DNA from: Scilla litardierei | Taxonomy: Eukaryota > Streptophyta > Magnoliopsida > Asparagales > Asparagaceae | Assembly (NCBI GenBank): GCA_030789695.1 | Contig: CM061132.1 | Location: forward strand, 148,932,597 to 148,996,596 | Length of the DNA stretch: 64,000 nt | Direction of reading: 5' to 3' | In this document: positions 60,205-64,000 of the stretch, piece by piece | Position numbering within the stretch: position 1 is the stretch's first letter | Layout: each line of letters begins with the position of its first letter | The notes under the pieces: model-generated | The model's database searches: none | The model's input: only the letters and a program-made list of their open reading frames with translations | What the model was told of the DNA's origin: nothing | Translations under genes and position numbers: made by a program

Positions 60205-61109
60205 TTTATCTAGCAGAGCACAAATTTGCTTGAATTAATAATAAACCATCAAACATTTTCATGCGGAGGTAATTCTTAAATGAAGAGCTAATTGCGTGGA
60301 TCGGTCAGTCCCAAATGAATAAAATTGTCTAAAGTCCATATTACAGTCCATATTACACATATGAAAGCAAAAAAGAAATTATAACTTTGGAAACCTCGTG
60401 TGTCCCATATAAAAACTTCAGCTTCAAGAGTGGCCTCGGTCTCCATGAAAAGTAGTCATCAGTCTTGGACATTACATAATTTCATCACTATAATTTCTCT
60501 CAAAAAGAAAAGAAAAGTGCAGAAAAAGTAAAATGTGAGACTTAAACATCCGATCCAAAACCACAATTAGCCATTAATGCAAAAATTTGTGATCATCAAA
60601 CATTTTCATCAGACATTTTCATCACAGGCATCACAGATTCCCTGAAGGATAAACAATTTAAAAACTTAATAATTATTGGACCACTGTACAACGTCATACA
60701 CCGTTAGGTTAGGTGACTAACGGCAGAGCGGTCGCAGGATCTTCCTAATTATTAAGTTAATATTGCACAACAGAATATATATTTATCCACAAAATGTGCA
60801 TTTAAACAGTGATGTAGAGCATATAAGTATGATCCTAAAAAGGTATCATAGAATGCAAAATGTTGTGCATGATTGGATTATTCAAAAGAATTTGAAAAGA
60901 GCCCCAAATTACATATTCTTCATGAAAAAGTAATGAGTTTTCCTTTTTATATGCCCCCAATAAACCCCACAAGTCCCCAAACCTAAGGTCCCATTGTAGT
61001 CCCACATTTTAATCAAATTTTCTTGAAATTTTTAGGCCCCAAAAACCTATTTATTCTTAATTATAACCCCTCCACTATACATTTTCAATTTCCTTTTTTC
61101 GGATTTTGT

Positions 61110-61265
61110 GACCTGCGGGCCTAAAGCCCGCAGTGTGGCTGTGGGCTTCAGGCCCGCGCCATTAATCCCATTCTTTTTTATTATAAAGTTGCGGGCCTGA
61201 GGCCCGCAATGAAGTTGCGGGCTTCAGGCCCGCAATGAAGTTGCGGGCTTCAGGCCCGTGGGCTT
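61110..61265 (-). repeat. Palindromic GCGGGC-GCCCGC repeats in copia-B leader (copy 2)
   Basis: Four to five units such as tgcgggcctgaggcccgca and tgcgggcttcaggcccgca, the last ones 29 bp apart with the spacer 'atgaagt'. Each unit is a nearly perfect palindrome. Confidence 0.85.
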
Positions 61266-61369
61266 TTTTATAACAGATTGAAAAGGGTTTGCCGTCGGCT
61301 AGGGTTTGCCGCCGTCGAGCCGCCGCCCCCAGCGGTAGGAGGGGGGTTGCAGAGGGGCGAGGTCAAGGG

Positions 61370-61610
61370 GCAGCCTCGCCGTGCGGCGGGGGGACTGCGG
61401 CTCTTCGACGGCGAAGTTGAGAGGGGGACACTGCCAAGAGGTTGGGGGGCGTTGGAGCAGCCCCACCGCGAGGGGGCACGGTTGTAGCCCCGCCGTGAGG
61501 TAGGAGGGACTGCGGCTCTTTGACGGGCGAAGGCTGAGAGGGGGACACCGCCAAGAGGAGGGGGGTTGCGGCGCCGCCTGTAGGGCGGGCGCGCACGGCA
61601 TACGACGGCA
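61370..61610 (-). repeat. G+C-rich tandem duplication in copia-B leader
   Basis: Two copies about 116 bp apart (near 61376 and 61492) share 'gggactgcggctctt', 'gacgg', 'gagagggggacac' and 'gccaagagg'. In an otherwise A+T-rich element this block is strikingly G+C-rich. A frame at 61299-61601 on the minus strand is open, but nothing supports it being a protein. Confidence 0.75.
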
Positions 61611-61948
61611 GTGAGGTGTTGATTTCAGATAAAATAACCTTAAAAATAAGGGTTTTATTGATATGAAAAAGATGATCGACGATTAAAAATCGTCGTTTTA
61701 TTCTATTAACTCAATAATCCACTCCGATCTTGCGAGATTCGATGGAAAAACCTATCATGCATATGATTAAAAATTGAATATTTAGTGATAATACCTCTAG
61801 ATCCGTCCTCCAGATCTAGCGACGGTTGACGAAGCCTACACGACGATGACAATGCCCGTTTGAAGTAGACAAAGTCGCATGCGTGGATCTCCCGCCTTTC
61901 CTTCACTTTCACAACTATCGGTTTTTGTGTGGAAAATTATTTAGAGGC

Positions 61949-61962
61949 TCGTGCTGATTACG
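61949..61962 (-). promoter_or_regulatory. Putative half-tRNA primer-binding site of copia-B copy 2
   Basis: Directly next to the LTR. The + strand reads TCGTGCTGATTACG against TCGTGCTAATAACG in the anticodon arm of plant tRNA-Ile(AAU). One of the two differences is at the wobble base, which is inosine in the mature tRNA and pairs with C, as the site requires. No canonical tRNA-Met 3'-end site is present. Confidence 0.55.
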
Positions 61963-62113
61963 TGTTATGAATCATCATCTGGGGAGGAGTCTCCAGCTCT
62001 TTATTTATAACAGATGGATGAGCGTACAAAGATAGGATACAATAAATACGGTCTTATCTATAAGATAAGACATAATCCTAATACAAATCTATCATCAACA
62101 TCCGTTCACAACA
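61963..62113 (-). repeat. copia-B copy 2 5' LTR (151 bp)
   Basis: Copy of 55305-55455. Confidence 0.95.
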
Positions 62114-64000
62114 AATCCAAAATAACAGCTCGACTAACTCTAAGGAAAGAAAATCCGTGACAATCTGCACCCCATGTATCGTCACAATAACAGCTCGACA
62201 GACGTCGCTACTATGTGTCACCTGTCATGTATCCAGAACTACTCCATACCTCCCTGTGTCACTCAGCTGCAGTCGTTGCTCCCCTACCAACTTGCTGGAG
62301 ACAAAATTGTGGGTGGCCCCACTGTCTACTAAAACGATCACATCCTGGCCGGCCACCTGTTCCACGAATTTCATGGTGTGGTTCGGTGTGAACCCCACCA
62401 CGAAATTGAGGGATACCTCTGCCAAATTCAAGTACTGGTGCTCAGGCTCCTCCTCATCCTCTCCAGCCTCTAATACCACCACATCGTCCTCCTCCTCATC
62501 GTCATTCACGATCAGTATCTGAAGAGTCTGATCCCCATAGCAGTGTCCTGGAGTAAATTTCTCATCACACTTGAAGCATAGTCCATTCGCTTGCTTTTCC
62601 GAACCTCTGCCTCAGTCATCCTACGTAGCTGTCCCTTGGTCATGGCTCTGGTCTCCTGTCCTTGTTGCCTATGGCAACGGCTGTAGCCTCCTGGCAGGAG
62701 CGGCTCTCTGACCTCCCATCGGAGCCTGTCCACGAAAAGCGGTACCTCCCCACGCCCCACAGGCTCTCATCTCAGTCTCCTGATGGTCCTCCACCAACCT
62801 AGCGGAAGTCATCATCCCTTGCAGGCCCACCGGCTGCAGCTGTCTCAGCCAGGATCTAACAGTGGGCTTCAGCCCCTTCATAAAGCAGCCCTCTAAAGAT
62901 TCACCTAAGACTCCTCAAACACGGTAGCAGAGTGACTCAAACATCTTGATGTACTCTCCCACGCTCCCATCCTGCTTTAGTGAATATAACCGCTCATAGA
63001 CTCCCCCAGACTGTACTGTGCCAAACCGCTTCACCACTAGCGTAGTGAACTCTTCCTATGTCCAGAACGGCTACTGCGGATGTGTCCATCTGTACCACCC
63101 CAATGCCTCTAACTCTAAGCAGACTCCTACCGCCCGAAGCCAATCCTCCACTGGTACTGCTGACACCTCAAAGTACCTCTCCACGCAGTACAACTAGTCA
63201 TCAGGGTCACCTGTCTCAAAAATGGGCATCTTCAACTTCCTTAGTCGACTCTACCCAGCGAAGCCTCCTCTCTCCTGCGACTGATCCTAACGTCTCTGCT
63301 AAAAAACTGGTGATCTGTCAGGAATGTAACCCACTACAGGATCTCGTGCGCCTCCGTCCGCTCCATCCCACTGCCAGTCTCCTCTCTTATCTCCCGGTGG
63401 GTGCCAATGGTCTCTCGAGGTGCCCTGAAACCCTTTCCAATCACTTGTCACACCCCCGAAAGGTGGGAACTGGGCCGGTGGACCTCCAAATTGGTGCCGT
63501 CACCCTCCAGGCTGCTGAAAATCTGCTCCGGATCCACTCGATGGCTGAAAATATGACGTCGAAACTGTTCAGGCCCCACACTGGGTCCCATGCTGCGCTG
63601 ACAAGGTCGGAGGGGGCTGTCGGGCCCCCAGAAAGTGCGGCTGACCCCCTGCAGATAGGGTGGGCCTCGGAAAGAGGCCCGCTGACTGGACAAAGCCCCC
63701 AAGGGGCGGCGGGCCTCTGTCGTTGCCCCAGGGGCCCACTGGAGGCCCAGGAGGGGCGGGCGGCCCCTGCCACCCTTCCTGGGGCTTCGGTAGAGCCCCC
63801 AGATGCAGCTGGGGGTTCAACGGGCCCACAGTGGCTGCCAGGGCGGGCGTCCCCCAGTGGTTGAGCTCCCTCCCCATGGCGGTGAAGTGGCCGAAAAAGC
63901 CTCCCAGTCCTCCGGATCTGCTGCGCTTCGCTGGTCGTACGTGTATAAGCCTTCATCTTCCACATCTTCAGGAACCCATTCGCTAAAAATCACATTTGTA
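62114..64000 (-). pseudogene. Gypsy gag-protease fragment, runs off the window
   Basis: Minus-strand gypsy element from a family different from Gypsy-1. From the right it has a glycine/proline-rich part (63441-63965). A gag core follows with MPIFETGDPDD, ERYFEVSAVPVEDWL, ALGWYRW and EYIKMFESLCYR (about 62930-63240). Further gag (62669-62881) contains MKGLKPTVRSWL, and the protease is at 62225-62509 with VIVLVDSGATHNFVS preceded by an acidic stretch. There are several stops and shifts. It stops at the copia-B insertion; pol does not continue clearly left of 55304, so the fragment may have been truncated earlier. Confidence 0.8.

Larger units (their letters stand above)
55305..62113 (-). mobile_element. 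copia-B copy 2: full-length, decayed, short LTRs, TSD AATCC
   Basis: 151-bp LTRs at 55305-55455 and 61963-62113, starting TGTTGTGAACGG and ending TTCATAACA in element sense, with exact target duplication AATCC on both sides (55300-55304 and 62114-62118). It has a polypurine tract at 55456, all copia domains in order gag, zinc knuckle, integrase, RT, RNase H, and an unusually long leader of about 1.76 kb between the 5' LTR and gag. Confidence 0.93.

Noticed and set aside
61278..61601. Proline-rich protein in the copia-B leader
   Set aside because: Overlapping open frames on both strands in a G+C-rich tandem duplication; no known motif and no conservation in copy 1.
63441..63986. Several overlapping proline/glycine-rich proteins on both strands at the right edge
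   Set aside because: High G+C gag-type sequence keeps many frames open. Only the minus-strand gag reading has support from the downstream gag and protease motifs.

Overview
The window is plant nuclear DNA, an A+T-rich transposon-dense stretch of the kind found in a medium-to-large angiosperm genome. Three things point to a plant: Ty3/gypsy chromoviruses and Ty1/copia elements with plant-type domains, a MuDR-type Mutator element with SWIM and GRF zinc fingers, and three exons of a CSC1-like/OSCA (DUF221, HYP1-like) channel gene. No rRNA genes, tRNA genes or CRISPR arrays were seen. By eye, well over three quarters of the window is transposable element.

Left part (1-20272, read on the minus strand). 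Gypsy-1 (1-7995) is a young chromovirus with 2.8-kb LTRs. Its pol is intact, its gag carries two amber stops, and a 108-bp GT-AG intron lies between gag and protease. It sits in a SIRE-type copia LTR (7996-8609 and 14702-15080) that was also split by copia-A (8610-14696, target duplication GGAGG), an almost intact element with one frameshift. That LTR lies in an older copia-B copy (15081-20272), which also took in a second solo LTR (18220-20002).

Middle (20991-31890). A SIRE-type solo LTR (target duplication AGAAG) was split at a CA tract by a 9.4-kb non-coding gypsy derivative (21315-30680, target duplication CACAC) with 2.85-kb LTRs. Its primer-binding site, polypurine tract and 3' hairpin match those of Gypsy-1. 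Its interior holds a 402-bp nearly perfect palindrome. A 763-bp Mutator-type MITE follows (32031-32793).

Host gene (33466-53242, minus strand). Three phase-0 exons encode the last 220 residues of a CSC1-like/OSCA protein. The two upstream exons are separated by a 17.9-kb intron holding a decayed copia element, gypsy pol debris, a gag-only gypsy unit (Gypsy-3) with a 5.5-kb MULE in its LTR, and another SIRE-type solo LTR (50145-51821). The 5' two thirds of the gene were not found.

Right part (53243-64000). A complete but decayed copia-B copy with 151-bp LTRs (55305-62113, target duplication AATCC) adjoins a gypsy gag-protease fragment that runs off the window.

Main points of interest: the gag-pol intron, which could set the Gag to Gag-Pol ratio by splicing; primer-binding sites matching tRNA-Ile in the gypsy elements (3' end) and apparently in copia-B (anticodon half); a 3' hairpin with a compensatory base change; the large palindrome; and a GRF-finger/membrane ORF carried convergently by the MULE.
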